Below are positions 36,833 to 45,652 of a stretch of 64,000 nucleotides of DNA, one piece after another. Made by a program: the position numbers and the translations under genes. Below the pieces are notes generated by a model. It made no database searches. It was not told the origin of the DNA and saw only the letters and a program-made list of their open reading frames with translations. Position 1 is the first letter of the stretch; each line of letters starts with the position of its first letter. Source of the stretch: Gephyromycinifex aptenodytis (GTDB lineage Bacteria; Actinomycetota; Actinomycetes; Actinomycetales; Dermatophilaceae); the NCBI RefSeq assembly GCF_012277275.1, contig NZ_CP051155.1, forward strand, positions 2,728,001 to 2,792,000, in the 5' to 3' direction.

Positions 36833-38308
36833 TCAGCGCTGCACAGCGGCCAAGGCGTCGATGATGCCGTCGCCGTAGTAGCTGTTGTAGGCCGGGGTGC
36901 CGGTGCACTTCTTGTCACCGGCGGGGCACTGGTGATCGGTGGCCTGCTCGCGCAGCATCGCGGTGATCTGGTTCGCGGTCGCGTCCCGGTGCGTCGACTT
37001 CAGCAGCGCGACCACGCCTGCCACGTGCGGGGCCGCCATCGAGGTACCCGAGAGTGAGGCCCAGCGCTGACCGGGGTAGGTGGACAGGATCGCCCGGCCT
37101 GGGGCGGCCACGTCGATCACCCCGTTGCCGTAGTTGGAGAACGAGGCCAGCTCGGACTCCTTGTCGATCGCCGAGACCGTGACGACATTCGGCAGCTCCG
37201 CCGGGATGTCGTGGCAGGTGTTGTTGAGTTCGCGCTTGATCGGAGTGGTGTCGTTGGGGCTGGTCTCGTCCGTGGTCTTGTTCGCCAGGTCGTAGGCGGA
37301 GTTGCCGGCCGCAGCGGTGCTGACCACTCCGCGGCGGTGGGCGAAGGCGAAGGCCCGGCGGACGGCTTCCTTGGCGGCGGCCTGGTCGGCCTGGTCGTCA
37401 CACCAGAACTGGAACGGGTCGACGTAGTAGCTGTGGTTGGCCACCGGGATGCGCTTCTGGGCGGTCCACATGATCCCGCAAACGGCGTATTCGGGGTAGA
37501 TGAAACCGTCGTCGTTGACCACCTTCACGCTGGCCAGTTTGACCCCCGGCGCGACACCGACGATGCCGATCTTGTTACGAGCCGCGGCGATGGTGCCCGC
37601 GACGTGGGTGCCATGCCCGCTGGTGGTGGCGAACCATCCGGTGGAGGAGGTGTCGACCCGCCCGGCGTTGCTGCAGTTGACGCTGCGGCGGACGTCGATG
37701 TTGTCCTGCAGATCGGGGTGGTCGGGCTCGATGCCGCTGTCGACGACCGCGACGGTGATGGCCCGGGAACCGTCGGTGATCTCGTGGGCCTTGTCGGCCT
37801 TGATGAGAGTGTTGTTCCACTGCTCACCTTCGCGGGGGTCCAGCGCGGGACCGGCCGCGGTTGCCTCACCGGTGTCGTACCCCAGGAAACCCTGGGTGCC
37901 CTTCTGGCTGTTCTTACCCGGTTTGGCGCCCGCAGGGGTGCCTTCCTTGACGGGTGCGGTGCGCGTCGGGCCGACCGAGGCGATGGCCCTGTTCTTGGAG
38001 CTCCGCAGCTTGGAGAGGAAGTCAGCCTTGGTTGAGTGCACGACGAAGACGCCGATCTGGGGCCAGCGCTGCACGATCGTTCCGCCTGCGGCGGTGATGC
38101 CTCGCTCGGCCTTCCTCAAATGGCCGTAGTTGATCTTGGAGACATTGACGATGTAACTCATCGTCTCGCCCTCAGGGGTGGAGATGGCCACCGGGGTTGA
38201 GACGTCGGGGGAGGCTGTCACGGCCTGGGCTGCAGCAGTGGGAAAGACCAGTGCTGAGGCTGCGGCCATGGTGAGGCCGAGGCGGGCAAGGGAGGGGCGT
38301 CGTTGCAC
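36833..38308 (-). CDS. Secreted S8 family serine protease (subtilase)
   Basis: A 491-residue preproprotein. A signal peptide occupies residues 1-29 (RRPSLARLGLTMAAASALVF, then TAAAQA), a propeptide of inhibitor I9 type follows (about 48-110), and the catalytic domain has Asp in VAVVDSGIEPDH, His in GHGTHVAG and Ser in SGTSMAAPH. Four late cysteines (near residues 468-475 and earlier) may form disulfides. The gene is monocistronic, with GTG 38308 behind AGGAG and a terminator after it. A perfect inverted repeat lies upstream. The substrate is unknown; a nutritional or envelope role is inferred. Confidence 0.94.
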   Translation of the reverse strand: MQRRPSLARLGLTMAAASALVFPTAAAQAVTASPDVSTPVAISTPEGETMSYIVNVSKINYGHLRKAERGITAAGGTIVQRWPQIGVFVVHSTKADFLSKLRSSKNRAIASVGPTRTAPVKEGTPAGAKPGKNSQKGTQGFLGYDTGEATAAGPALDPREGEQWNNTLIKADKAHEITDGSRAITVAVVDSGIEPDHPDLQDNIDVRRSVNCSNAGRVDTSSTGWFATTSGHGTHVAGTIAAARNKIGIVGVAPGVKLASVKVVNDDGFIYPEYAVCGIMWTAQKRIPVANHSYYVDPFQFWCDDQADQAAAKEAVRRAFAFAHRRGVVSTAAAGNSAYDLANKTTDETSPNDTTPIKRELNNTCHDIPAELPNVVTVSAIDKESELASFSNYGNGVIDVAAPGRAILSTYPGQRWASLSGTSMAAPHVAGVVALLKSTHRDATANQITAMLREQATDHQCPAGDKKCTGTPAYNSYYGDGIIDALAAVQR

Positions 38309-38384
38309 GGAGACTCCTGCGGAAGATGAGGGTGAACTCGTCTGAATCGATCAGTCCGATGTGGCGCACCCTACGCAGCAACGA

Positions 38385-38398
38385 CCTAGCACGCTAGG
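38385..38398. promoter_or_regulatory. Palindrome upstream of the subtilase gene
   Basis: CCTAGC-AC-GCTAGG is a perfect 6+2+6 inverted repeat about 77 bases upstream of the protease start, in the only AT-richer part of the region. It has the look of an operator for a dimeric regulator; no regulator is named. Confidence 0.35.
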
Positions 38399-38481
38399 GA
38401 TAAGGACCAACAAAATGTGTGCAGTTAGGGGCCGAGATACCTTCTCTTTACACGTCATTCGTTCTACGCACCGCTAGGACG

Positions 38482-38520
38482 CGTCGTGGCCGCCGCCCGA
38501 AAGGGGCGGCGGCCACGACG
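38482..38520 (-). terminator. Terminator of the actP operon
   Basis: A perfect 17-bp stem (38482-38498 with 38504-38520) with a GAAAG loop lies 18 bases after the actP stop codon. Confidence 0.85.
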
Positions 38521-38537
38521 TCAGAAGGTTGTGCTGA

Positions 38538-40181
38538 TCAGTGATCGAGCGATTGGTTTGCAGAGCCCGCGCCGGTGAGGGAACGGACCTCCATCTCGGC
38601 GTACTTGGCCGCGTTGTACTCCTTGCTCGTGACTGAACCGAGCCAGCCCAGGAAGAAGGCCAACGGGATGGAGATGATGCCGGGGTTGTCCAGCGGGAAC
38701 ATGTGGAAGTCGATGGCCGGGTTGGTGATCATCGAGGGAGACAGCCCCGTGATCGGGTCGGCCGGCTTACCGGAGACGACCGGGCTGAAGATGATCAACC
38801 CGAGCGAGGAGATGAGCCCGCCGTAGATGCTCCACAGCGCCCCTCGAGTGTTGAACCGCTTCCAGAACAGCGAGTACAGGATCGTCGGCAGGTTGGCGCT
38901 GGCCGCAACAGCGAAGGCCAGAGCCACCAGGAAGGCGATGTTCTGCCCGTAGGCGAGGATTCCGCCGACGACCGCGATGACGCCGCCGCCGAGGGCCGCA
39001 TAGCGGGCAACCTTGACCTCCTGCTCAGGAGTGGCCTCACCGCGCTTGATGACCTGGTTGTAGATGTCGTGGGCGAAGGTGGCGCTGGTGGTGATCGTCA
39101 GACCGGCGACCACGGCAAGGATCGTCGCGAAGGCGATACCGGAGACGACTCCCAGGAAGACCGACCCGCCCAGTTCGAAGGCCAGCAACGGAGCTGCGGA
39201 GTTCGCCCCTCCAGCAGCGGCCTTGATGGCATCGGGACCGACCAGAGCGGCAGCGCCGTAGCCGATGATGAGGGTGAACAGGTAGAAAGCGCCGATCAGC
39301 CAGATGGCCCATTCCACGGACTTGCGGGCCTGCTTGCTGGTGGGCACCGTGTAGAAGCGGATGAGCACGTGCGGCAGGCCGGCGGTACCGAGCACGAGCG
39401 CCATCGACAGCGAGATGAAGTCGAGCTTGCTGATGTCGGACTTGCCGTACTTCAAGCCCGGGTCGATGAGTTTCTCGCCGACCTTGGGGGAGTTGTCGAT
39501 CGCCGCCTGGAACAGGGTGTTGATGGACAGCCCGAACTTGGCCAGCACCCACACGCTCATGATCAGGGCGGCGGTGATGAGCAGGACGGCTTTGATGATC
39601 TGCACCCAGGTGGTGCCCTTCATCCCGCCGATCATGACGTAGCCGATCATGACGACGCCGACGACCGCGATCACCAGGTACTGGGCCCATTGACTGGTTA
39701 CACCCAGCAGCAGCGACACCAAACCGCCCGCACCGGCCATCTGGGCCAGCAGGTAGAAGAACGAGACCGCCAGGGAGCTGGTGGCGGCCGCCAACCGCAC
39801 CGGGCGCTGCCGCAACCGGAAAGAGAGCACGTCGGCCATCGTGAACCGGCCGGTGTTGCGCATGAGCTCGGCGACGAGCAGCAGCGCAACCAGCCAGGCG
39901 ACGAGGAAGCCGATGGAGTACAGGAAGCCGTCGTAGCCCTGCAGGGCGATAGCGCCGGCGATACCAAGGAAGGACGCGGCCGACAGGTAGTCACCGGCGA
40001 TCGCGATGCCGTTCTGCCTACCCGAGAAGGCCCCGCCACCGGTGTAGTACTCGGCGGCGGTCTTCTTGCCCGCGGCGATCTTGATGACGACTGTCAGGGT
40101 GAAGATGACGAAGACGACGAAGATGCCGATGTTGATGAGCGGGTTGCCGACGGTGGGCGCCGCTGCTGCTGCGAAGGTCAT
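38538..40181 (-). CDS. actP: Cation/acetate symporter
   Basis: A sodium:solute symporter family protein of 547 residues with about 13 hydrophobic segments and the family motifs SGRQNGIAIAGDYLSAASFLG (first broken helix) and GTAGLPHVLIRFYT. The latter is the ActP signature. It imports acetate and similar short monocarboxylates. The preceding small DUF485 gene overlaps its ATG by four bases (ATGA), the conserved yjcH-actP arrangement. It probably works with acs, encoded nearby. Confidence 0.95.
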   Translation of the reverse strand: MTFAAAAAPTVGNPLINIGIFVVFVIFTLTVVIKIAAGKKTAAEYYTGGGAFSGRQNGIAIAGDYLSAASFLGIAGAIALQGYDGFLYSIGFLVAWLVALLLVAELMRNTGRFTMADVLSFRLRQRPVRLAAATSSLAVSFFYLLAQMAGAGGLVSLLLGVTSQWAQYLVIAVVGVVMIGYVMIGGMKGTTWVQIIKAVLLITAALIMSVWVLAKFGLSINTLFQAAIDNSPKVGEKLIDPGLKYGKSDISKLDFISLSMALVLGTAGLPHVLIRFYTVPTSKQARKSVEWAIWLIGAFYLFTLIIGYGAAALVGPDAIKAAAGGANSAAPLLAFELGGSVFLGVVSGIAFATILAVVAGLTITTSATFAHDIYNQVIKRGEATPEQEVKVARYAALGGGVIAVVGGILAYGQNIAFLVALAFAVAASANLPTILYSLFWKRFNTRGALWSIYGGLISSLGLIIFSPVVSGKPADPITGLSPSMITNPAIDFHMFPLDNPGIISIPLAFFLGWLGSVTSKEYNAAKYAEMEVRSLTGAGSANQSLDH

Positions 40182-40516
40182 CGGGTACCTGCCTGCATGC
40201 GCTCGCGGATGGCGTCAGCGCGGGGGTCGAAGACCTTGTCTGCCCAACGCACGTACCAGATGGTGATGCCGAACGTCGTCACGAACTGGAGCAGGCCGAA
40301 GATGAGGCCCACATTGACCAGGCCGAAGACCCGCTGGCTCATGAATGCCGGGAAGTACGCGGCGAGGATGACGTAGAGGAAGTACCAGAGCAGGAAGAAC
40401 GTCGTGAGCGGGAAGACGAAGCCGCGGAAGCGCTTACGCAATTCCACGAACTCCGCACTGGCTTGGACCTCGTTGTAGGCCGAGGAGTGGTCGACTGGTT
40501 CGGATGCGTGGCTCAC
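40178..40516 (-). CDS. DUF485 membrane protein (YjcH-like)
   Basis: A 112-residue protein with a charged N-terminus (about 1-30) and two membrane helices (about 34-56 and 68-90), matching DUF485, the constant upstream partner of ActP. Its role is probably to help assembly or regulation of the symporter; not established. The GTG at 40516 has GGAGG eight bases upstream and is preferred over the ATG at 40534. Confidence 0.9.
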   Translation of the reverse strand: MSHASEPVDHSSAYNEVQASAEFVELRKRFRGFVFPLTTFFLLWYFLYVILAAYFPAFMSQRVFGLVNVGLIFGLLQFVTTFGITIWYVRWADKVFDPRADAIRERMQAGTR

Positions 40517-40774
40517 GCAGGGCACCTCCGACAAGTTGCGGATGGAGCGCCCCTGGTCGGGGCGTGCCGCCAGCGATTGCTGCGACGGCCACCACTCTGG
40601 CGGGCTCGGGCAGTGAATATCAGTCGGCTGCAGGGGGCGTGAGGGTCGGTGGTGGCGCTGCTGCGCTTGGCGGCGCCCGGGCGTGCGCTGAACGGTCCCC
40701 AGGGCTGGACGAGTGGTTTGCGCCCGTTGGGTGGGTTTCGCGGCGGTGGGCGCGCAGATTGCGCCCGCCGGCCT

Positions 40775-42301
40775 TCAGACGCCGCCGCGACGGGTCAACG
40801 ACAGCGAGACGTTCTCGGGGGTGTGCAACCGAGTCATGGTGCGCAAGGTGTGCGTCGGGACCCGTCCCGGGGTGGCCAGGGAGACCAGGCAGGCGGTGAA
40901 GAAAGCCATCGGTACCGACCACGCGGCGGGCTGGGCGAACCACAGCGCCCACGGCTGCGGCACGGGAACTTGGGACAACGTGACCGCTACCCCGAGCAGG
41001 GAGGTGGCGGCGCCGACGATCATGCCCGCGGCGGCGCCGGTGACCGACAACCCCCGCCACCAGACACCGAGCACGATGAGCGGGCACAGCGTCGAGGCGG
41101 CGACAGCGAAGGCGAGTCCGACCGTGGTCGCCAACCCCACCCGTCCGACCAGCAACGCGATGATGGAGGGGATGAGCATGGAGACCAACGCGGCCAGCCG
41201 GAAGCTGGCGATCCCGTCGACGTCGGAGCCGAGCATTCGGTTCAGCCGGGGCCGGATGATGTCCTGGTCCACCACACCCGTGATCGCTACCGCCAGCCCG
41301 GAGGCGGTGGACAGGAACGCCGCGAAAGCCCCGACCGCCAACACCACGACGAGGCAGTCGCCGAGCAGCCCGGGCGCTGCCAGGTGCGGCAGTTCCAGCA
41401 CGATCTCTTCGGCCAGCATCCCTGGCGGGAGCTCGGGCAGGTACACCCGCCCGAGCACCGCATAGATCGGGGGGAACAGGTAGAAAGCCCCGAGCAGGCC
41501 GATGACGGCCAGCGCGGTTCGGCGAGCGCCGCGACCGTCGGGGTTGGTGTAGAAGCGCACGACTACATGCGGCAGGCCCATGGTGCCCAGACACAGCGCG
41601 AGGATCAGCGAATAGGTGGAGTAGGTGTGCATGCCCACCCCCTGCAGGCTGACCGGTGTGGGCATGGTGGGCGCCGGGCTTCCGGAAGCCACCCACAGGC
41701 CGATCAGGACCAGGGCAGGGATGGCGATGGCGGCGAGCTTGACCCAGTACTGCACTGCCTGGACCAGCGTCACCGAGCGCATGCCACCGGAGACGACGTT
41801 GATGGTGACCACGGTGCTGACGAGCACGTTGCCGACCCAGCTGGGGGCGCCGGTGAGGTTGGTGACCGCGATCCCGGCCCCGTGCAACTGGGGCAGGAGG
41901 TACAGCCAGCCGATGAGCACCACCAGGACCGAGGTGAGCAGTCGCATCGCCCGGCTCTCCAGGCGCAGCTCGGCGAAGTCCGGGACGGTGTAGGCCCCCG
42001 ACCGGCGCAGCGGCGCAGCCACCATGCAGGCCAGGACGACGTAGCCCAGGGTGTACCCGACCGGGAACCACAGCATGCTGACGCCGGAGGCGTACAGCAG
42101 TCCGGCCACGCCGAGAAACGAAGCGGCCGAGAGGTACTCCCCGCCGATTGCGGAGGCGTTGCGCCAGGGGCCGACGGCCCGGCCCGCGACGTAGAAGTCG
42201 GAAGTGGTGCGGGAGAGCCGCAGCCCGTAGATGCCGCCGAGCACGGTCAACAGGCAGACCAGGGCGATAGCCGCAACCAGGGACAGTTCGGAGGATGTCA
42301 T
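40775..42301 (-). CDS. Second sodium:solute symporter (ActP-like), in a sensory operon
   Basis: A 508-residue SSS-family permease with 13 or so hydrophobic segments and the motifs GGEYLSAASFLGVAGLL and GTMGLPHVVVRFYTNPDGRGARR, clearly related to ActP but diverged. It follows a DUF485-like gene, a LytTR regulator and a LytS-like kinase on the same strand, so all four form one transcription unit. The substrate is probably a short carboxylate; which one is not visible. The ATG at 42301 is the sensible start, ten bases after the previous stop codon. Confidence 0.9.
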   Translation of the reverse strand: MTSSELSLVAAIALVCLLTVLGGIYGLRLSRTTSDFYVAGRAVGPWRNASAIGGEYLSAASFLGVAGLLYASGVSMLWFPVGYTLGYVVLACMVAAPLRRSGAYTVPDFAELRLESRAMRLLTSVLVVLIGWLYLLPQLHGAGIAVTNLTGAPSWVGNVLVSTVVTINVVSGGMRSVTLVQAVQYWVKLAAIAIPALVLIGLWVASGSPAPTMPTPVSLQGVGMHTYSTYSLILALCLGTMGLPHVVVRFYTNPDGRGARRTALAVIGLLGAFYLFPPIYAVLGRVYLPELPPGMLAEEIVLELPHLAAPGLLGDCLVVVLAVGAFAAFLSTASGLAVAITGVVDQDIIRPRLNRMLGSDVDGIASFRLAALVSMLIPSIIALLVGRVGLATTVGLAFAVAASTLCPLIVLGVWWRGLSVTGAAAGMIVGAATSLLGVAVTLSQVPVPQPWALWFAQPAAWSVPMAFFTACLVSLATPGRVPTHTLRTMTRLHTPENVSLSLTRRGGV

Positions 42302-42311
42302 CGCTGGGTCC

Positions 42312-42701
42312 TCACGGCCGCTCGAACAGCTCCGCGAACTCGCGCTCGAGGCGTTCGGCGGCGCGCACATAGGACCAGACGACGATGACGGCGAAGGGGT
42401 AGATGAGCACTCCCAGGAGCAGCCATGGAAGCGGGATTCGCACGATGGTCACGCTGTGCAGCTGCGGGACTGCGAGCAGCAGCGCGGGCAGGCCCAGCGC
42501 CACGATGGCCAATCCGAGCAGCAGGGCCAGGCTGAGGCGGCGTTGGGCGCGCATGAGTGAGTCGACGTACACCTCACCCAGCCCGGTCTGCTCGTCCAGG
42601 TCGGCGGCGCGGGTGCGGGCCGGGTCGCGGCGAGCCGCGGACTTTCGGGGGGAGGTGATCCGCACCCGGCGTGGGGGCGTGGGGTGCCCCGGATTGCTCA
42701 T
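42312..42701 (-). CDS. Small two-helix membrane protein, DUF485-like partner of the symporter
   Basis: The 129-residue product has a basic, Pro/Arg-rich N-terminal half (1-50) and two hydrophobic helices (about 56-78 and 86-112), ending in an acidic coiled segment. Its place directly before an SSS permease mirrors DUF485-actP, but the sequence itself is weakly similar, so I call it an analogue. Its ATG overlaps the response regulator stop (ATGA). Confidence 0.7.
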   Translation of the reverse strand: MSNPGHPTPPRRVRITSPRKSAARRDPARTRAADLDEQTGLGEVYVDSLMRAQRRLSLALLLGLAIVALGLPALLLAVPQLHSVTIVRIPLPWLLLGVLIYPFAVIVVWSYVRAAERLEREFAELFERP

Positions 42702-43471
42702 GGGGTGCTTCGTCGAGGAAGGCGCACCAGACGATCGCGCAGTTCGCGGGTGTGGCGGCGGCTGACCTGCAGTTCGATGCCGTCCCCGACGTAGACCAGG
42801 CTGCGTCCGGCGTCGGTGCGCACCTGGGTGATCTTCGGCAGCGAGACCAGGGTGCTGCGATGGATGCGCACGAAACCAGCCGAGCCCCAGCGCTCTTCGA
42901 GCAAGGTCAGGGAGATCCGCACGAGGTGGGAGCCGGTCGCGGTGTGCAGGCGGGCGTAGTCGCCTTGGGCTTGCACGTAGAGGACGTCGGATCGCTGCAC
43001 GAAAGAGGTGACCCCGCCCAGTTCCACCGGGATGGTCTCATCGGCCGAGGTTGCAGCAGACGGACCGGCGGAGCTGCCGGCGCGTTTCTCCACGACGCGA
43101 CGTACCGCCTCGGCCAGCCGCGCCTCACGCACCGGTTTGACGACGTAATCAATGGCGGAGACATCGAAGGCGTCGACTGCGTGGTCGCCGTAGGCGGTGA
43201 CGAAGACGATCTGCGGGCGTTCGGCGAACCGGGCCAGGATGCGCGCTAGTTCCATGCCGTCCAGCCCGGGCATCTTGATGTCGCAGAAGACCACGTCGGC
43301 CGGTGCGAGGTCCAGGGCGCGCAAGGCGTCGGCCCCGCTTGCGGCCGTGCGGACTTCGCCGATTCGCTCGTCGCGTTCGAGCAGATAGGCCAGCTCAGTG
43401 CGGGTGGGCAGCTCGTCATCGACCACCAACGCGCGTAGTGGGGTCGTCTCGACGGGAGGCTCCGGCGCCAT
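42698..43471 (-). CDS. LytTR-family response regulator
   Basis: A 257-residue two-domain regulator. The receiver domain (about 12-125) has the acidic pair VVDDE, the phosphoacceptor Asp in CDIKMPG and the switch Thr/Lys (FVTAYG, YVVKPV). The C-terminal LytTR DNA-binding domain (about 148-255) has RIHRSTLVSL and the QVSRRHTREL end. It should bind direct repeats upstream of its targets, possibly its own operon or the neighbouring actP genes. The kinase gene lies 38 bases upstream. Confidence 0.94.
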   Translation of the reverse strand: MAPEPPVETTPLRALVVDDELPTRTELAYLLERDERIGEVRTAASGADALRALDLAPADVVFCDIKMPGLDGMELARILARFAERPQIVFVTAYGDHAVDAFDVSAIDYVVKPVREARLAEAVRRVVEKRAGSSAGPSAATSADETIPVELGGVTSFVQRSDVLYVQAQGDYARLHTATGSHLVRISLTLLEERWGSAGFVRIHRSTLVSLPKITQVRTDAGRSLVYVGDGIELQVSRRHTRELRDRLVRLPRRSTP

Positions 43472-43509
43472 GTGGCGAGCCTACGACGCCGGAGCAGGCA
43501 TGGGGTGTT

Positions 43510-44757
43510 TCAGGAGCGACCGAGCGTGCCGGTCTTGGTCTGCGGATGGAACTTGGGGACCCGAAAACTGATGCGTGTTCCGGCGCCGAGGGCAGTTTCC
43601 ACGACCAGCCCGTATTCGTCGCCGAAGATTTGGCGCAGCCGCGCATCGACGTTCGCCAATCCGACGTGATCGCCGCTCTGTTGTCCTGCCAACACCGCCC
43701 GGATGGCCTCCGGGTCAGCCCCTGCCCCGTCGTCCTCGATCGCGATCTCTGCCTCGTTTCCGCGGTCCTGGGCCGAGATGGAGATGTGCCCGACGCCCGA
43801 TTTCGCTTCGATGCCGTGCTGCACCGCGTTTTCCACCAGCGGTTGAATGGCGAAGGAGGGCACCGCCACTCCGAGAACCTCCGGGGCCACCAGCAGGGAT
43901 ACCTGCATGCGCTCCCCGAAGCGCGCCTCTTCCAGCGCGAGGTAGCGCTCGATGTTGACCAGTTCGTCGGCCAGGGAGGTCAACGGCCCACTGCTGCGGA
44001 AGCTGTACCGGGTGAAGTCGGCGAACTCCAGCAGCAACTCGCGGGCTCGGTCGGGGTCGGTGCGCACGAAGGAGGCGATTGCCGCCAGAGAGTTGTAGAC
44101 GAAGTGCGGGCTGATCTGAGCGCGCAAGGCCCGCAGTTCGGCTTCGGCGACGCGGGTTCGTTCCCGGCTGAGCTCGGCGAGGTCGATCTGGGTGGCGATC
44201 CAGTCGGCGACGGCTTCGGTGGCCCGGACCAGGTCGCTGCTTGCGCTGTGGTGGTAGGAGGCCAGCACGGCGACCACCCTGTTCTCGCAGACGACGGGCG
44301 CCAGGATCGCCGAGCGAAGCGGGCAGTCCGGGTCCGGACAGGTGATGGCACGCTCGTCGAGTCGCACGGTGCGCCCGGTGTCCAGGACGACCTGAGCGTG
44401 CCGGGGCACCTCGTCGCGGTGGTATTCCCCGGCGCCCTCCCAGGCAAGCACGCCATCGGCGTCGGCCAGGGCCACCGCTTCGACCCCCAGGAGCGGGCGC
44501 AGGTCGCGGGCGGCGCGCCCGGCGGCGGCGAGGTCGAGTCCGTCGCGCAGGTGCCGGGCGGCGGTGGAGGCTGCGTGCAGCGTTCGGTAGGTGGCGGTGC
44601 TCTCCGGGGATCCGAGGCGGTCACGCAGTCGTAGTGCCCCCGAGACGAGCAGGATCAGCGCTGCGACCGCAGCCACCACCACCCCGCCCACGACCCAGGG
44701 GTATTCCTCACCTACGGGTTGCAGGGTCGCAAGGACGACTGCCAGCTGCGTTGCCAC
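43510..44757 (-). CDS. LytS-type sensor histidine kinase
   Basis: A 415-residue kinase with one membrane helix (about 20-45), a GAF-like sensory domain (about 60-205) and the LytS/YehU-type catalytic part. The latter has the phosphoacceptor His in QISPHFVYNSL and ATPase boxes QPLVENAVQHGIE and DDGAG. The sensory domain contains a compact CPDPDCP motif that could bind metal or sense redox state. The start GTG at 44757 is six bases after a TACAGT hexamer; a start further upstream would run into the divergent fic gene. It heads the operon kinase-regulator-small membrane protein-symporter. Confidence 0.92.
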   Translation of the reverse strand: MATQLAVVLATLQPVGEEYPWVVGGVVVAAVAALILLVSGALRLRDRLGSPESTATYRTLHAASTAARHLRDGLDLAAAGRAARDLRPLLGVEAVALADADGVLAWEGAGEYHRDEVPRHAQVVLDTGRTVRLDERAITCPDPDCPLRSAILAPVVCENRVVAVLASYHHSASSDLVRATEAVADWIATQIDLAELSRERTRVAEAELRALRAQISPHFVYNSLAAIASFVRTDPDRARELLLEFADFTRYSFRSSGPLTSLADELVNIERYLALEEARFGERMQVSLLVAPEVLGVAVPSFAIQPLVENAVQHGIEAKSGVGHISISAQDRGNEAEIAIEDDGAGADPEAIRAVLAGQQSGDHVGLANVDARLRQIFGDEYGLVVETALGAGTRISFRVPKFHPQTKTGTLGRS

Positions 44758-44763
44758 CCTCGA

Positions 44764-44769
44764 ACTGTA
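44764..44769 (-). promoter_or_regulatory. -10 hexamer for leaderless kinase operon
   Basis: On the minus strand TACAGT is six bases before GTG 44757. Confidence 0.6.
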
Positions 44770-44808
44770 GGGCGCAGCGCGCCGGGAGGAGCTCGCGAAC
44801 GCCTCGCC

Positions 44809-44814
44809 TAGGCT
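44809..44814 (+). promoter_or_regulatory. -10 hexamer for leaderless fic-like gene
   Basis: TAGGCT is seven bases before GTG 44822; no ribosome-binding site. Confidence 0.6.
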
Positions 44815-44821
44815 TGCGGTC

Positions 44822-45652
44822 GTGACCATCGCCGAATCAGTTCGTGTCATCGCCGAGTGGCCTGAGGTGTCGCAGGGGCTGGACGCCGCCCGTCAGGCCT
44901 GCACCCAACTGCGTTGGCATGAGGCGTTGCGTCGCCGCATTCCGGAGGCTGCAGCCGAGTCGCGGGTGCGCGGCGCGCACGCCAGCGCCGACGCCGATGG
45001 CGCCCGCTCGGACATGTCGGTGCTCCGAGAACTGATGTGTGGCGCGGTGGCCTGGCCGCAACGTCCGGACCCGGTCGACCTCATCGTGCGCGGGGCCGTG
45101 CAGGTCACTGCGGAGACCGAACACCTCGCCGCCACGTTGGACCGGGCTCCCCGGCAGGTGCTGGCCCGGTTGCATGTGGCTGCAGCGACCCTGCTGCTGC
45201 CTGCGGAGCAGGTGGGCCGACCGCGTCGACCAGGGGAGGGCTGTCAGGAGTTCCTCGACCTGGGGCCGGCGCCGGAGGAGGTCGACGCCCGGGTCGGGGG
45301 GATCGTCGAGTTGCTTTCGGATGCAAAGCTGCCCGCACTTCTGGTGGCGGCGCTGGTGCACGCCGAGATTGCCACCGCCCGCCCCTTCGTGCGGGGCAAC
45401 GGCCTGGTCGCCCGGGCCATGGAACGCACGATCATCCACTCTCGGGGACTGGACCCGACCGCAGTCAGCGTGCCGGAGTACGGACACGCCAAGCGGGCCG
45501 GTGCTGCCTATCTAGGGGCGTTGACCGCCTACGGCACGGGTACCCGTGAGGGGTTGGTGGTGTGGCTGCGGCACTGTGTCGACTCGATCGTGGACGGGGC
45601 AGCGCAGGGGGAGCGGATCGCTGACGCGATTCGCGTCGGACGCTTGAACTGA
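44822..45652 (+). CDS. Fic-fold protein with degenerate active site
   Basis: A 276-residue, mostly helical protein. Around residue 187 it has HAEIATARPFVRGNGLVAR, recognisable as the Fic core HPFxDGN-G-xxR, but the catalytic His is Arg and the metal-binding Asp/Glu is Arg. The glycine-asparagine turn and the final Arg remain. AMP transfer by the usual mechanism therefore looks impossible. Similar proteins sit upstream of ssd in other actinobacteria, so this is a conserved clade and not a decaying copy. The function is unknown. It diverges from the sensor kinase operon. Confidence 0.8.
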   Translation: MTIAESVRVIAEWPEVSQGLDAARQACTQLRWHEALRRRIPEAAAESRVRGAHASADADGARSDMSVLRELMCGAVAWPQRPDPVDLIVRGAVQVTAETEHLAATLDRAPRQVLARLHVAAATLLLPAEQVGRPRRPGEGCQEFLDLGPAPEEVDARVGGIVELLSDAKLPALLVAALVHAEIATARPFVRGNGLVARAMERTIIHSRGLDPTAVSVPEYGHAKRAGAAYLGALTAYGTGTREGLVVWLRHCVDSIVDGAAQGERIADAIRVGRLN

